Assembly: GCF_009668025.1 (NCBI RefSeq)
Contig: NZ_WJXZ01000002.1
Location: forward strand, 441,216-505,215
Direction of reading: 5' to 3'
Source: Larkinella terrae
Lineage (GTDB): Bacteria; Bacteroidota; Bacteroidia; Cytophagales; Spirosomataceae
DNA length: 64,000 nucleotides
Shown here: piece by piece, positions 43,539 to 53,119 of the stretch
Position numbering within the stretch: the stretch's first letter is position 1
Layout: each line of letters opens with the position of its first letter
The notes under the pieces: generated by a model
What the model was told of the DNA's origin: nothing
Seen by the model: only the letters and a program-made list of their open reading frames with translations
The model's database searches: none
Program-made: the position numbers and the translations under genes

Positions 43539-43574
43539 GGAGAAAACAGTCCCAGTATACTAAATTTGTTGTTA

Positions 43575-44681
43575 TTAACTTGCACTAACATCGGCAATAA
43601 TCTTCTTTTGTTCGAATCTGTCTCTGGCTATTTTAATGATTGGTTTTTCAATAAATTTATGTACCAGGATTCCACCAATACAGCTTAAAATACAGGTAAT
43701 CACCAATACGGCGAACGGATTCGCTGCGGGCTGAAACTTAGACCATACTCCTAAAACCGCTGAAATAATTCCAGGATGGACTAAATAGATAGAATACGAG
43801 GCATCCCCTAACTCTAATCCAAATTTATCGACCCTATTTAATGGACGACTAGAAAATAAGAAGATTGAGATTATTACAATTAATGTTGAAAATAAGCCAG
43901 TAATTATAATAAAGTTATTCCCCATAATTCTTTGATAAGAAAAGAAAAATAAAGGTATGGTTAAAATTGCGCAAAGGATAAAACCATTCCAGTTCTTTAT
44001 TGTATAATTCAAAAAGCCATAATTATACAATACTCCGATTAAAAACCCCATGCCAAATAAAAGGTTTGCTTTGTGAAATAAGAAGTCACAAAGCTGGTGA
44101 AAAGTTGATGCGGGAACTAAATCAGAAATGCCGCACCAAAACCAAAATACAGGCGATAAGAACCATAGGGTTAATATCTCCCACCTTGGTTTTACAGAAA
44201 GAATAAATACACAGAATAGCAAATAAAAAAGAACCTCGTGGCGCAAAGTCCAGATTTGACTTGGCATTATATCACCAATTGGAACCAAAACCGCTGCCCG
44301 TAGATATGGAAGGGGAGTAAAGGTACCTCTTCCCAAGAATCTAAGGGAGGCATATCCAATAATACAAACCCACATGAATGGAATAATACGTATAAAACGA
44401 CGGGTTAAAAAATCCATCGGGCTGATTTTGGGATTAATCCGGTTGTTCAGTGAAACATGAGAGATGATGAAACCACTTATTACAAAAAACAAATGAACTC
44501 CCGAAGATCCAGAAAGTAACCAGGTTGGCAGGAAATTAGTACTGAAATACTTTGGGAAATTAGCCATTTCAGCGACATGGCAAAGAACGACCATTAAAGC
44601 CGCAAGGCCCCTCAAATACTGAATTCCAATAATTCCTTTCGAGTGGATTTCTTTTTGAGGAAGTGTATGAATTTGATTCAT
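43575..44681 (-). CDS. Acyltransferase 3 (OafA/YrhL-type) membrane protein
   Basis: A 368-residue polytopic inner-membrane acyltransferase with about ten helices. The motif IQYLRGLAALMVVLCHVAE (about 20-38) contains the catalytic-region His35, and FFVISGFIIS (about 65-74) is the second family signature. It probably O-acetylates the polysaccharide repeat unit. It is the last gene of the - arm and converges on the Wzi gene. Base composition is clearly more AT-rich than in the + arm. Confidence 0.9.
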   Translation of the reverse strand: MNQIHTLPQKEIHSKGIIGIQYLRGLAALMVVLCHVAEMANFPKYFSTNFLPTWLLSGSSGVHLFFVISGFIISHVSLNNRINPKISPMDFLTRRFIRIIPFMWVCIIGYASLRFLGRGTFTPLPYLRAAVLVPIGDIMPSQIWTLRHEVLFYLLFCVFILSVKPRWEILTLWFLSPVFWFWCGISDLVPASTFHQLCDFLFHKANLLFGMGFLIGVLYNYGFLNYTIKNWNGFILCAILTIPLFFFSYQRIMGNNFIIITGLFSTLIVIISIFLFSSRPLNRVDKFGLELGDASYSIYLVHPGIISAVLGVWSKFQPAANPFAVLVITCILSCIGGILVHKFIEKPIIKIARDRFEQKKIIADVSAS

Positions 44682-44861
44682 AACTCTTGATAATTAAAGT
44701 AAGGTATACGACTATTATGGGTTCACCATTGGCAACTAACCGCAGTACATCGGCTTTAAACTCGGCGATATACTTTCATTTTGGTTGTTGGGATTTGTTT
44801 ATGGTACACGGAGTTAAATAAGTTTTGTATCCGAGTATTCAGGACTATATCAGTATGTGGT

Positions 44862-46067
44862 TTAGCCGAGAGTAGTGACCTCATGGTCTTTCACCATTGC
44901 AAAAGAATTAAACTCTAAATTTTTAACTTGTACCTCATCACTCCATTCAGGATTAGATACTTTTTTGTATATTTCTGATAAAATTTTAGAGTTTTTAGAC
45001 GAATTGTGGAAAGTGTAAGAATAGGACGCACCATTCTCTCCAATACGCTTAGCTAAAATAGGGTTTTCTAAAAGATCCAGAATAGCCTTGACATACTGTT
45101 CTTTTGTCAAGCATGCATACCCATTCTCTCCGTTTCTAACTACATCAAGGCATCCGTCGCAAGCACTGACGACGCAGGGTACTCCCGCACGCATCGACTC
45201 AAGTAGAGAATAAGGAAGGCCCTCAAATACAGATGTTAGGACGAAAACATCAAGTGAATTTATAAATTCAGAAGAAGCTTTAGGATCACACCAGTCAAGT
45301 ATATGAAATTGGTCTGCAATACCATATCTGTTTATAAGATCAATTACTTCAGTTTTTAAGTGATCATGGAAACCTGCTCCGAGTAAATAAAAATGTGATT
45401 CAGGATGAGTTTGTATTACATGATATGCTACTGTTACATATAGAAGAGGATTCTTCTGGGGGGTTAATCGAGCAATGGTTCCAATTTTAGGATGTTCATT
45501 TTTAGGATAGTTGGTTCTTTGTAAACTCGAGTAATTTAAAGGAAAAGTCACTGAATTTAGCAGGACGTCAATTGAATTTTGTTTGTGACCAACTTCATAG
45601 ATGAGTCGATTGGCTTCTGAATAAGAAACAGTTAGAATACGATCGGTAAAAAATTTAGCGAATGATTCTAAGGTAAAATAGATTAACCTCTTCATGCCCG
45701 TAAATGACAAGTAAGATACACCGTTTGGAGTAAACAGGGAAGGATATCCTGCCAGCTTAGAGGAAATCCGTCCAAGAAAACCTGCTTTAGAGCTATGAAT
45801 ATGAACACAAGATGGACGCTCGCGCTTTATCAGTCTATATAGGCGAATGAGTGAAATAGAATCGCTGAATGGATTGAAATTTCTTGATATATCAATTTCA
45901 ATATGCGCTACATTGTGTTGAGCACAAACTTCCGATAATGTTTTACTGGGAGGAGAAATAATCTTAAGGTCAAACTGCTCTTTGTCGATGTGAGTAATTA
46001 TTTCCCTAATATAAGTTTCAACCCCTCCTAAAGATTGAGTTATGTGAAGTATCTTGATTTTCTTCAT
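44862..46067 (-). CDS. GT4-family glycosyltransferase
   Basis: A 401-residue GT-B glycosyltransferase. N-terminal part: KILHITQSLGGVETYIREII (about 5-24) and VHIHSSKAGFLGRISS (about 87-102). C-terminal donor domain: KIGTIARLTPQKNPLLYVTV (about 197-216) and LTSVFEGLPYSLLESMRAG with the E-x7-E motif (about 279-297). It resembles capsule/LPS transferases; sugar unknown. Starts 11 nt after the upstream gene ends, so co-transcribed. AT-rich. Confidence 0.88.
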   Translation of the reverse strand: MKKIKILHITQSLGGVETYIREIITHIDKEQFDLKIISPPSKTLSEVCAQHNVAHIEIDISRNFNPFSDSISLIRLYRLIKRERPSCVHIHSSKAGFLGRISSKLAGYPSLFTPNGVSYLSFTGMKRLIYFTLESFAKFFTDRILTVSYSEANRLIYEVGHKQNSIDVLLNSVTFPLNYSSLQRTNYPKNEHPKIGTIARLTPQKNPLLYVTVAYHVIQTHPESHFYLLGAGFHDHLKTEVIDLINRYGIADQFHILDWCDPKASSEFINSLDVFVLTSVFEGLPYSLLESMRAGVPCVVSACDGCLDVVRNGENGYACLTKEQYVKAILDLLENPILAKRIGENGASYSYTFHNSSKNSKILSEIYKKVSNPEWSDEVQVKNLEFNSFAMVKDHEVTTLG

Positions 46068-46078
46068 AAAAGTAAAAT

Positions 46079-47371
46079 TTAGTATTGACGAATCGTAGAA
46101 AAAGATGACGGGTCAGTTTCAAATGATTCAACTCTTGAAAGTATTGGATTAAGTTTATAATCAAATAGCTCTAAGAATTTACTAGAAAAAGACTCTAATG
46201 AGAATTTTTCTTTATCTGGAAATCCTAAAAACTTAGGTTTCTGGATCGTTATATACTTTAAAGCTTCATACAGGGATTCAGATTTATTAGGGTCATAAGT
46301 TATACCGTTTACTTCTTCAGAGATCGTTTCAGTAACGCCTGTTACTCTTGATGCAACGCTAAATAAACCGCTAACTGAACTTTCAATCAAAACAACAGGT
46401 GAACCTTCAGTTGACTCAATCGTACCGTCATACCCTGAAAATGTAGACTTTTCTTTATCAATAGTGGGAAATATAAAATAATCAACATTCTTCATCCATT
46501 CCAAAACGTTACTTCTCCAATCCATCCAATAAATATATTGGCTTAAACCATGCTTATCTGCAAACTCAACTAGCTCATTTTTGAAATTGATTTCAGCGTT
46601 ATTTGAAGGCTTTCCTAATATAATAATAATTGGTAGATTAGTTTCTTCAAGCGTATTCTTTAAATGATTAAATGCAAAAATCAAATGATGTAACCCTTTT
46701 TGTGGTTTAATTAGCCCAGCATATAAAAATTTTGTCCTGTTCTTGTGATTTTCTGGCAAGAGAATTTGTAGCTCTTCTTTTACAACATTACCATCAACCT
46801 TATCATATTGAGAAAAATCAATTCCGTAGTTAATTACTAATTTTTTACTTGAACTTGGTAAGCTATTCTGAACATCAATACTTGGAGAGACGACGTGGTC
46901 AATAAAGAAGAAAAACAAAAGTTTAGAGAGGATTGGGTTCATTCTATTCTTGCTTTGCAAGTACATTATCTTTTTACCTCGAAAAAATAATAATGGAATT
47001 TTTAACATTACCGCCCCTCTAGGATCACAGAAATAAAAATAGTCAAACTTTCCTTTAGCGAAGATATTTATACAGGATTTATAAAAGGGAAATAAGCCAG
47101 TAAAAAGGGTCTCAATAATAACTGATAATTTAAACCATTGACCAAAATTGCCATATGAAAGCAACCGGTTATTAGTCTTTAATATTATAATTTCATCAAC
47201 GTAAGGTGAAAAATTTTTCGATATTTCATTCTTTGAATCATCTGCTAATAGTAAAGTAATGTGATAATTTTTCTGTTTTAAAACTTTACAAAGATTCAAT
47301 GAAACTCTTTGAGCTCCCGAAAAAAAAGGATACGCTTCAAAAAATAAAACTTTCTTTTTATTCATTACCAT
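46079..47371 (-). CDS. GT4-like glycosyltransferase
   Basis: A 430-residue GT-B glycosyltransferase. It starts FFEAYPFFSGAQRVSLNLCK (about 10-29), has KFLYAGLIKPQKGLHHLIFA (about 213-232) and the donor-site region TEGSPVVLIESSVSGLFSVAS (about 332-352). Two ATG codons (47371 and 47365) are possible starts. The long AT-rich sequence and weak similarity to its neighbours suggest exchange of serotype genes. Acceptor and donor unknown. Confidence 0.82.
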   Translation of the reverse strand: MVMNKKKVLFFEAYPFFSGAQRVSLNLCKVLKQKNYHITLLLADDSKNEISKNFSPYVDEIIILKTNNRLLSYGNFGQWFKLSVIIETLFTGLFPFYKSCINIFAKGKFDYFYFCDPRGAVMLKIPLLFFRGKKIMYLQSKNRMNPILSKLLFFFFIDHVVSPSIDVQNSLPSSSKKLVINYGIDFSQYDKVDGNVVKEELQILLPENHKNRTKFLYAGLIKPQKGLHHLIFAFNHLKNTLEETNLPIIIILGKPSNNAEINFKNELVEFADKHGLSQYIYWMDWRSNVLEWMKNVDYFIFPTIDKEKSTFSGYDGTIESTEGSPVVLIESSVSGLFSVASRVTGVTETISEEVNGITYDPNKSESLYEALKYITIQKPKFLGFPDKEKFSLESFSSKFLELFDYKLNPILSRVESFETDPSSFSTIRQY

Positions 47372-47386
47372 AGGATGTTATACTTA

Positions 47387-48166
47387 TTAAACTTCTTTTC
47401 TTAGGTATAAAGTTAGGCCGAATTTTTTACCAATGTTTCTGCCAAAAAACTTTAATAGTTGTATGTAAAAATCAAAAAAAACTTGGATCTTATTTGTAGA
47501 TTTTGAACTTAAAACAGCTTTTTTTAGCTCATAAAAAGTTTCAATTTTGGAACTCATTCCTCCCTCAGTAACATGAGCTGTTACCTTATTTAAAAATAGA
47601 GCATTTAACTTTTCTCTTGGCCTTAACAATAATTCATAATCTCCTACAATTCTATATGAAATATCGTAATTACCGTAGCTTTTGAATAATTTCATAGATT
47701 GAAGTGAGCCAGGGTGAGCAATTAAATTAATCCTTTTAAAAGACTTCCATTTCCAAGGCCATCCATAGGTTCTAGTTATTTTCCCATCTGGAGACAACAA
47801 GTGAACTTTTGATGAAATATACAATGTAGAATCAGTACTTTTTTGGTTAATGAATTCTACATATGACTCTAAAGTATCTGGAAATAAAAAGTCATCAGCG
47901 CCAATAAACATGACCCAATCGCCAGTAGCTTTTGCTATACCTTTGTTCCAGGCATCGTAAATCCCTTTATCTTTTTCAGAAATGCTATACGTAATGTAAT
48001 TCTTATATTTTGTAATTAATTCTTTAGTTCCATCTTTTGAATCGCCATCTATGATAATATATTCGTAATTTTTATATGTTTGAGAAATTACACTCAAGAT
48101 TGACTTTTCTAAAGTAGCTGATGAATTAAATGTCGCTGTGATTATTGAAATAGTCGGATGTTTCAT
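47387..48166 (-). CDS. GT2-family glycosyltransferase
   Basis: A 259-residue GT-A glycosyltransferase beginning TISIITATFNSSATLEKSI (about 4-22), with IIDGDSKDGTKELI (about 37-50) and the metal-binding region FIGADDFLFPDTLE (about 88-101, DxD-like ADD). Compact size is typical of WcaA/EpsE-like enzymes. It likely adds one sugar in the repeat unit. Followed 15 nt later by the next transferase gene. Confidence 0.88.
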   Translation of the reverse strand: MKHPTISIITATFNSSATLEKSILSVISQTYKNYEYIIIDGDSKDGTKELITKYKNYITYSISEKDKGIYDAWNKGIAKATGDWVMFIGADDFLFPDTLESYVEFINQKSTDSTLYISSKVHLLSPDGKITRTYGWPWKWKSFKRINLIAHPGSLQSMKLFKSYGNYDISYRIVGDYELLLRPREKLNALFLNKVTAHVTEGGMSSKIETFYELKKAVLSSKSTNKIQVFFDFYIQLLKFFGRNIGKKFGLTLYLRKEV

Positions 48167-48190
48167 GGATTTTACTGTTTTAATTAATTG

Positions 48191-49411
48191 CTATACAGAT
48201 AGACTCTTCTTTAGCTTATATCTAACTAGTAAAATAATAGCAAGAATAAAACCAAGACCATATGCTTTTGTAAGATAAAACATGCTGTGAAATGGAGAGA
48301 ATAAGAAAAAAGCGAATGCCATAAAATATACTAACTGAGCCGATTTAGACCTATCTAGATATCTTTTAGATACAAACATTAACTTAGACATAAAAAATAT
48401 AAATAAGAACGATCCTACAAGCCCAAAGTCGATGGATAGATCTCTTATTGATGTAGCCCAAACATTATATCTTATATCATAATCGTAGTAAAGGTGGTCA
48501 ATATCATCATGTACTTTCATCCAGTTTATCACCCCGAACCTATCTAAAAAATTAAAATTATAAAATCCGTAAGTTAAATATGATATTTTGTCAGACGTGT
48601 CAGTAAAAATACTTAAATAGTAAACACATCCTCCAGTATAATCATAAAAGGTGTTTATAAAGAATATTAATATTATTCCGAATTGCGATCCCCCTAAATA
48701 ATTTAAAGCCTCATTATTTATATGTGGCAACTTTGACATAAAGTTTACTTGCGTATCTCCTTCTACACCCGTCCTCATTATTGTGAACATAGCACCTAGT
48801 ATAGAAATTACTAACATTGCAAGTGTAAATTTTCCAAAATATTTTAAATAAGATTTTTTTATTAATTCGAAATTTTTGTGAAAGTATATTGCTAAATATA
48901 AGCATGAAAATATGATAAAGTTTATTCTTCCGCCATTAATTGGTATAAACGCTAAACATGATAATATAGTTAAAATGTTTACGAATATTTTATATTTCAA
49001 ATTATTGAAGTTACAAATAATAAAAGAAAATATTAGTAGTGGAAATAAAAGATTATAAATTGAATCTTTAAAATCTCCACTTGCTTGTTCCATATGTTCT
49101 TCTCTAATTTCTGCTAATTCTTTTCCTAAGTTATCAATACTTGAAAAAAAGTATATACAAACTGGTATAAAGCCAATAATGGCAAATATGAGTAGATTGA
49201 AGTCTTTTTTTATTTGTACCGGATTGTCGTAGCTTTTTTTTGTCGTTATGTATCCTAAATATAAAAAGAATAAAAATATGACCGGTAAAAATAAAGTTAA
49301 TACGTTTATTGGCTCATTAAACAACCAAGTGAAGCTGAAATATATAACAAAGATAAAAGCCCATGCAGCCAATGGGAAAAACAACTCTCGTATTTTTATA
49401 AAATTTTTCAT
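48191..49411 (-). CDS. Wzy-like oligosaccharide repeat unit polymerase
   Basis: A 406-residue integral membrane protein with about eleven helices and a long periplasmic-type loop near residues 255-340 (YDYTGGCVYYLSIFTDTSDK). It has no transporter or enzyme motif, and sequence similarity in this functional class is low. Its size, topology and place between glycosyltransferases and a flippase fit a Wzy polymerase. Very AT-rich, like serotype-specific polymerases elsewhere. Confidence 0.72.
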   Translation of the reverse strand: MKNFIKIRELFFPLAAWAFIFVIYFSFTWLFNEPINVLTLFLPVIFLFFLYLGYITTKKSYDNPVQIKKDFNLLIFAIIGFIPVCIYFFSSIDNLGKELAEIREEHMEQASGDFKDSIYNLLFPLLIFSFIICNFNNLKYKIFVNILTILSCLAFIPINGGRINFIIFSCLYLAIYFHKNFELIKKSYLKYFGKFTLAMLVISILGAMFTIMRTGVEGDTQVNFMSKLPHINNEALNYLGGSQFGIILIFFINTFYDYTGGCVYYLSIFTDTSDKISYLTYGFYNFNFLDRFGVINWMKVHDDIDHLYYDYDIRYNVWATSIRDLSIDFGLVGSFLFIFFMSKLMFVSKRYLDRSKSAQLVYFMAFAFFLFSPFHSMFYLTKAYGLGFILAIILLVRYKLKKSLSV

Positions 49412-49423
49412 TTTTTGTATTTA

Positions 49424-50233
49424 TTATTTATTGACAAATTTAGTCAATTCAATCCGTTCAAATATTTCTAATGCCCCTCCATCAGTGGCATTGTAAATAA
49501 TGCGATTGTCCGCACCATAAGCTAGCTTTGCTAGATTGTAGCTATACTCGCTGGTATAAATCTCCGGAAGCTGCCATTTCATTCCATTAGAGAAATAGCG
49601 TTTATCAAAATGAGAATCGTCATCGCCATTACTCACTGCTAGCCGCCCTGGTGCCCCTTTGGCATTAAAATAATGATCGCAACCCACGAGTGCTACTTCG
49701 CTAAAACCCATGTGGTAAGCAAGTTGCATCGCTACAAATGTGACAGTGCCTCCTTCCCATAAACTAATGCTGATATCCTTTGAGAATTTTTGTTGATTGC
49801 TTGTGTGTAAAAATGATACGTTCTCTCTACTTTTTACAAATTCTTTTCCTTCGGAACGTAAAAATAGAGGTATGTCTGTTGAATTATAAAAATCTTTATT
49901 CTGCTCAATAACTAGCAAGTTAACGGCAGCTATAAATGATGGCCTGAAGTCTGACCGATCAAATAATAGGTTTATTTTATTCAGCCCAAACGTAAATGTA
50001 TTCTTTAGCAGTGAAAAGTCTACTTTGTTCAAAGAAGGTCCATTACAAAGGATAACAGCCTTTTCTCCTTTGTATTTATCTTTCCACTTTGTTAGTTTAT
50101 TTCTTGATGACCATGAACGGGGATCGATGTCCCATATTAATCGGTCATAGCACAATTTTAATGCCTGCCTGTATGGATTAAGGGTAGGGTTTATTTTTAT
50201 TGTTGGATCGCTGTCAATAAATTCATTTTTCAT
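49424..50233 (-). CDS. GT42/MptE-like (DUF115-type) glycosyltransferase candidate
   Basis: A 269-residue soluble protein. The first motif KAVILCNGPSLNKVDFSLLK (about 58-77) resembles the N-terminal GNGPSL loop of GT42 sialyltransferases such as CstII and of MptE-like/DUF115 proteins. Further matches are the Gly-rich helix leading to VALVGCDHYFNAKG (about 180-193) and DDDSHFDKRYF (about 204-214), which resembles the NDNSHY stretch near the catalytic His of CstII. If a CMP-sugar is its donor, the cytidylyltransferase-like gene at 54795 could supply it. This is inference. Confidence 0.62.
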   Translation of the reverse strand: MKNEFIDSDPTIKINPTLNPYRQALKLCYDRLIWDIDPRSWSSRNKLTKWKDKYKGEKAVILCNGPSLNKVDFSLLKNTFTFGLNKINLLFDRSDFRPSFIAAVNLLVIEQNKDFYNSTDIPLFLRSEGKEFVKSRENVSFLHTSNQQKFSKDISISLWEGGTVTFVAMQLAYHMGFSEVALVGCDHYFNAKGAPGRLAVSNGDDDSHFDKRYFSNGMKWQLPEIYTSEYSYNLAKLAYGADNRIIYNATDGGALEIFERIELTKFVNK

Positions 50234-50255
50234 CTTTTTGTGGGTTAGATGGATT

Positions 50256-51635
50256 TTATTTTTCGTATTTAATTACAAGTAAACTTCCTGATACATCAAT
50301 CCGAGTTTGAGATTGGCTACTAATTGAAATTTTTGACTTGCTTTTTGGATAAATTATTTTAAAATCTTGGTTGTCGATTAGTATTGAATTCGTTGATGTG
50401 CTGTCTTTGAATTCATACCTTACAATTTTTGCTATCTTGGGATTTTTTAAACTGATTCTAGCATTTGAGCCTCCTTTTTTGGTTTCGTCAATTAAGGTAT
50501 GGCTATTTTCTTTGTTTATAGTTTCAACTAGCGCACTATCTCTAATTGAGCTATATATAGGTGAATATATTTCTGGATCGCCATAATACCTGGCTGGCTT
50601 AACTCTTGATTTTAAGTCCACGTAAACATCCCAGGGTATTATTAGGGCACTTCCTAATTGATACATATCAAGCACGGCTTCAATGTTATCTTCGTCACTA
50701 TCTGATGAAAAGGTGTAAAACTGCTTCTTTTTTAAGAATCTTGCTGTTTCAATTCCGTCGACTATGAATTTTTGTTTCAAACCATCTGCTGGTATTTCCG
50801 CAATTCCAATGTCAAATTCACTGTAAATTGGGCTCCATTTGCCTTTATAATTGTTCGTTAGGAAAACAATACTATTATTTGAATATAGTCTTGCATCTTT
50901 TTTCCATTTTTTTAGAAAATTTACAACTGAGCTTTCCTGATATTCTTTATATTCAGACCAAAATGGGATATTAATTTTATTTTTAAAGCTCTCCTTAGTT
51001 ATACCGTTCTCTTTTAATACCGTTTTATAATTAAAATCTTTTTGAATTTTACCCGGATATTTATTTAGCATGTATGCTGTGAATCCAGGGATACAAAACT
51101 CACACATACATCCGCCCCAGTCTGTTGCCTGCTCATTTAGTCTAGAATCATCGACGAATACACCATATGCACCTAGATCTATTATTTGGTGTGTTTTATT
51201 TATAAATAATTTTTGAAATATGGGATTGTTTACGCATCCCCAATATGGATTTTTTTGTTGCCAATTCTGCATCCACGGTGCTTTTAATTTATTCCCTTCA
51301 ATATCCTTGATACGACCATTAACTGTATATTCTGCTGAATCTGGAATTTGAGGGTTGAGTGCCAGGCTGAATTTGACGTTCCTTTTCTTTAATTCCAATA
51401 ACTGATTTTTATTTGTACAGTACATCCAGTCTATTCTGTCTGGTTTGTAAATATCTACCATTTTTAATGTACTTAATGTATCATTTTTATCAGTTGGATG
51501 AAACCATCTGGATGATAATATAATTTCTGCTTTTTGTAACTCTCTCAAATTAGTTATAGAAGTATTTAGCACGGCAATGATGATTAGCCCAGCTATTGGT
51601 ATAGTATATCGATATTTTGAAATAATATATTTCAC
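50256..51635 (-). CDS. Membrane-anchored glycosidase-like TIM-barrel protein
   Basis: A 459-residue protein with one N-terminal membrane anchor (about 12-27). The rest looks like a glycoside-hydrolase-type barrel of the uncharacterised glycosidase-like group: IILSSRWFHPTD (about 38-49), GAYGVFVDDSRLNEQATDWG (about 155-174, a candidate acidic active site), then GGCMCEFCIPGFTAYML with a CxCxxC pattern. A C-terminal beta domain follows. It lies between the flippase and the GT42-like gene. It might cleave or edit the polymer in the periplasm; substrate unknown. Confidence 0.55.
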   Translation of the reverse strand: MKYIISKYRYTIPIAGLIIIAVLNTSITNLRELQKAEIILSSRWFHPTDKNDTLSTLKMVDIYKPDRIDWMYCTNKNQLLELKKRNVKFSLALNPQIPDSAEYTVNGRIKDIEGNKLKAPWMQNWQQKNPYWGCVNNPIFQKLFINKTHQIIDLGAYGVFVDDSRLNEQATDWGGCMCEFCIPGFTAYMLNKYPGKIQKDFNYKTVLKENGITKESFKNKINIPFWSEYKEYQESSVVNFLKKWKKDARLYSNNSIVFLTNNYKGKWSPIYSEFDIGIAEIPADGLKQKFIVDGIETARFLKKKQFYTFSSDSDEDNIEAVLDMYQLGSALIIPWDVYVDLKSRVKPARYYGDPEIYSPIYSSIRDSALVETINKENSHTLIDETKKGGSNARISLKNPKIAKIVRYEFKDSTSTNSILIDNQDFKIIYPKSKSKISISSQSQTRIDVSGSLLVIKYEK

Positions 51636-51642
51636 TTGAATT

Positions 51643-53100
51643 TTATTGTATCAAGATTGAATTCAAGGCAATAGCCAATAAGATCAGCACTGGGACTATT
51701 AATTGTTTAAACTCAAAATTTATAAAGGTCAGTTTAAAGGCTGAATAAGATTTTATAATAGAATACCAGCTGTAAAATCCAATGTAAGCAGCCAACATAC
51801 TTAAAGGGAAAGCCAGCACATCTAATGATTTATAGGTCAGGAAGGCAAGTCCAATATAAATGACCCCGGTTATCCCATTCGCAATGTGCCACACTATATG
51901 ATTTGTGATGCTATATAGCTGCAGATGCATGGCTCCATAGCGCTCCACGAAGAATGCAATTCCCATAATTGCCCAAAGCTTCTGATCAATAAATTGAATG
52001 TTACTTCCAATCATCTGCATCATGGGTTGAGCGAATAATGCGACACCAGTAAAACCTGCGACAAACGTCCAATGCGCTCTTTGCATCCCTTTTTTCGCTA
52101 CATCAATAATTTGTTGACGGTTATCCTGGGCGTATAGACGAGCCATCAACGGGAGTTTGCTGTAGAAGGGTGCCTGGGCAAAGGTTATGATGATTTGCAT
52201 GATGCGCATGGCAAACAGATATGCGGAAACCTGTTCCACCTGATTGCTTTGTGCATAGATCAGACTGCTGCTTTGAATTAAGCCGTAGGACATTAACACG
52301 CCAACACCGCTACGCCAGGCAGCTGGCCAGATTTCTTTTAAAATAGCATTGTCGAATTTGAAGCGTTGACTAGATACAAATACACCCTCATTGTATTGGT
52401 AACACATCCATCGATTCCGCAATACTGATAGGATGTTCCATAGTTGATTGACTGCAACCAAGCCAACCAGTCCAGCTTTGAAATGCAGCATTAGCAAGCT
52501 GGTCACTATAGCCGCTAGGGAGAAAACCGTTTCATAGCGTCGGAATTCCGCTACACGATTGATTCCCTGCAAATACGTTGAGTAAGCATTGCCGCGAAAC
52601 GTTATGGTAGTGGCCAGAATGACAATACTCCACGCAATCCAACCCTCATTGGGATTTGAAAGAAAATGGATTGGCCGGTAAACGGAAAGCGTTCCACCAA
52701 TTGTCAGCAACAGAAATACCAGCCCGGTTAACCAGGCAAAAAGAATTTGTTGCGTGCCAACTACCTTTAATAAGTACGACCGATTAGGAGCAGGTTCAGT
52801 ATGATTATCTTTTGACGTTGATCCACCGGTTGTACCATTCGATCCTCCCATTGCATAGGCAATGAACCGGGTAAATGTAACGCCAAGACCCAGATCAATC
52901 ATCAGGTTGAGGCTAATGACTGTACTGAAAAGATACCACAAGGAAATTTCGGCCGGACTGAATTGCCGGAGAATAAACGGAATCAGCAACACTAAATTCA
53001 TCGAACGCGTCGCCAGACTCGCCCAGGTCGTAAACGTTGGGGAGTGCCAGAGACGGTTAATCGCTGAGGTTGAATTCCGTTGTATTTCCAGGGGCAACAT
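51643..53100 (-). CDS. Wzx-like polysaccharide flippase
   Basis: A 485-residue membrane protein with about twelve to fourteen helices, of the MATE/MOP-type polysaccharide export superfamily. It begins with a short soluble stretch, then helices such as LVLLIPFILRQFSPAEISLW (about 34-53). A Gly/Ser/Thr-rich loop near 85-105 (GGSNGTTGGSTSKDN) is unusual. It probably flips undecaprenyl-linked repeat units. It lies between the glycosidase-like gene and the SDR gene. Confidence 0.83.
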   Translation of the reverse strand: MLPLEIQRNSTSAINRLWHSPTFTTWASLATRSMNLVLLIPFILRQFSPAEISLWYLFSTVISLNLMIDLGLGVTFTRFIAYAMGGSNGTTGGSTSKDNHTEPAPNRSYLLKVVGTQQILFAWLTGLVFLLLTIGGTLSVYRPIHFLSNPNEGWIAWSIVILATTITFRGNAYSTYLQGINRVAEFRRYETVFSLAAIVTSLLMLHFKAGLVGLVAVNQLWNILSVLRNRWMCYQYNEGVFVSSQRFKFDNAILKEIWPAAWRSGVGVLMSYGLIQSSSLIYAQSNQVEQVSAYLFAMRIMQIIITFAQAPFYSKLPLMARLYAQDNRQQIIDVAKKGMQRAHWTFVAGFTGVALFAQPMMQMIGSNIQFIDQKLWAIMGIAFFVERYGAMHLQLYSITNHIVWHIANGITGVIYIGLAFLTYKSLDVLAFPLSMLAAYIGFYSWYSIIKSYSAFKLTFINFEFKQLIVPVLILLAIALNSILIQ

Positions 53101-53119
53101 AATTTTGACTATTGGGACT

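Noticed and set aside
52570-52590. A further match to the capsule leader element (TTACTCAACG on the - strand)
   Set aside because: It lies inside the coding sequence of the flippase, away from any start codon, and is probably a chance match.
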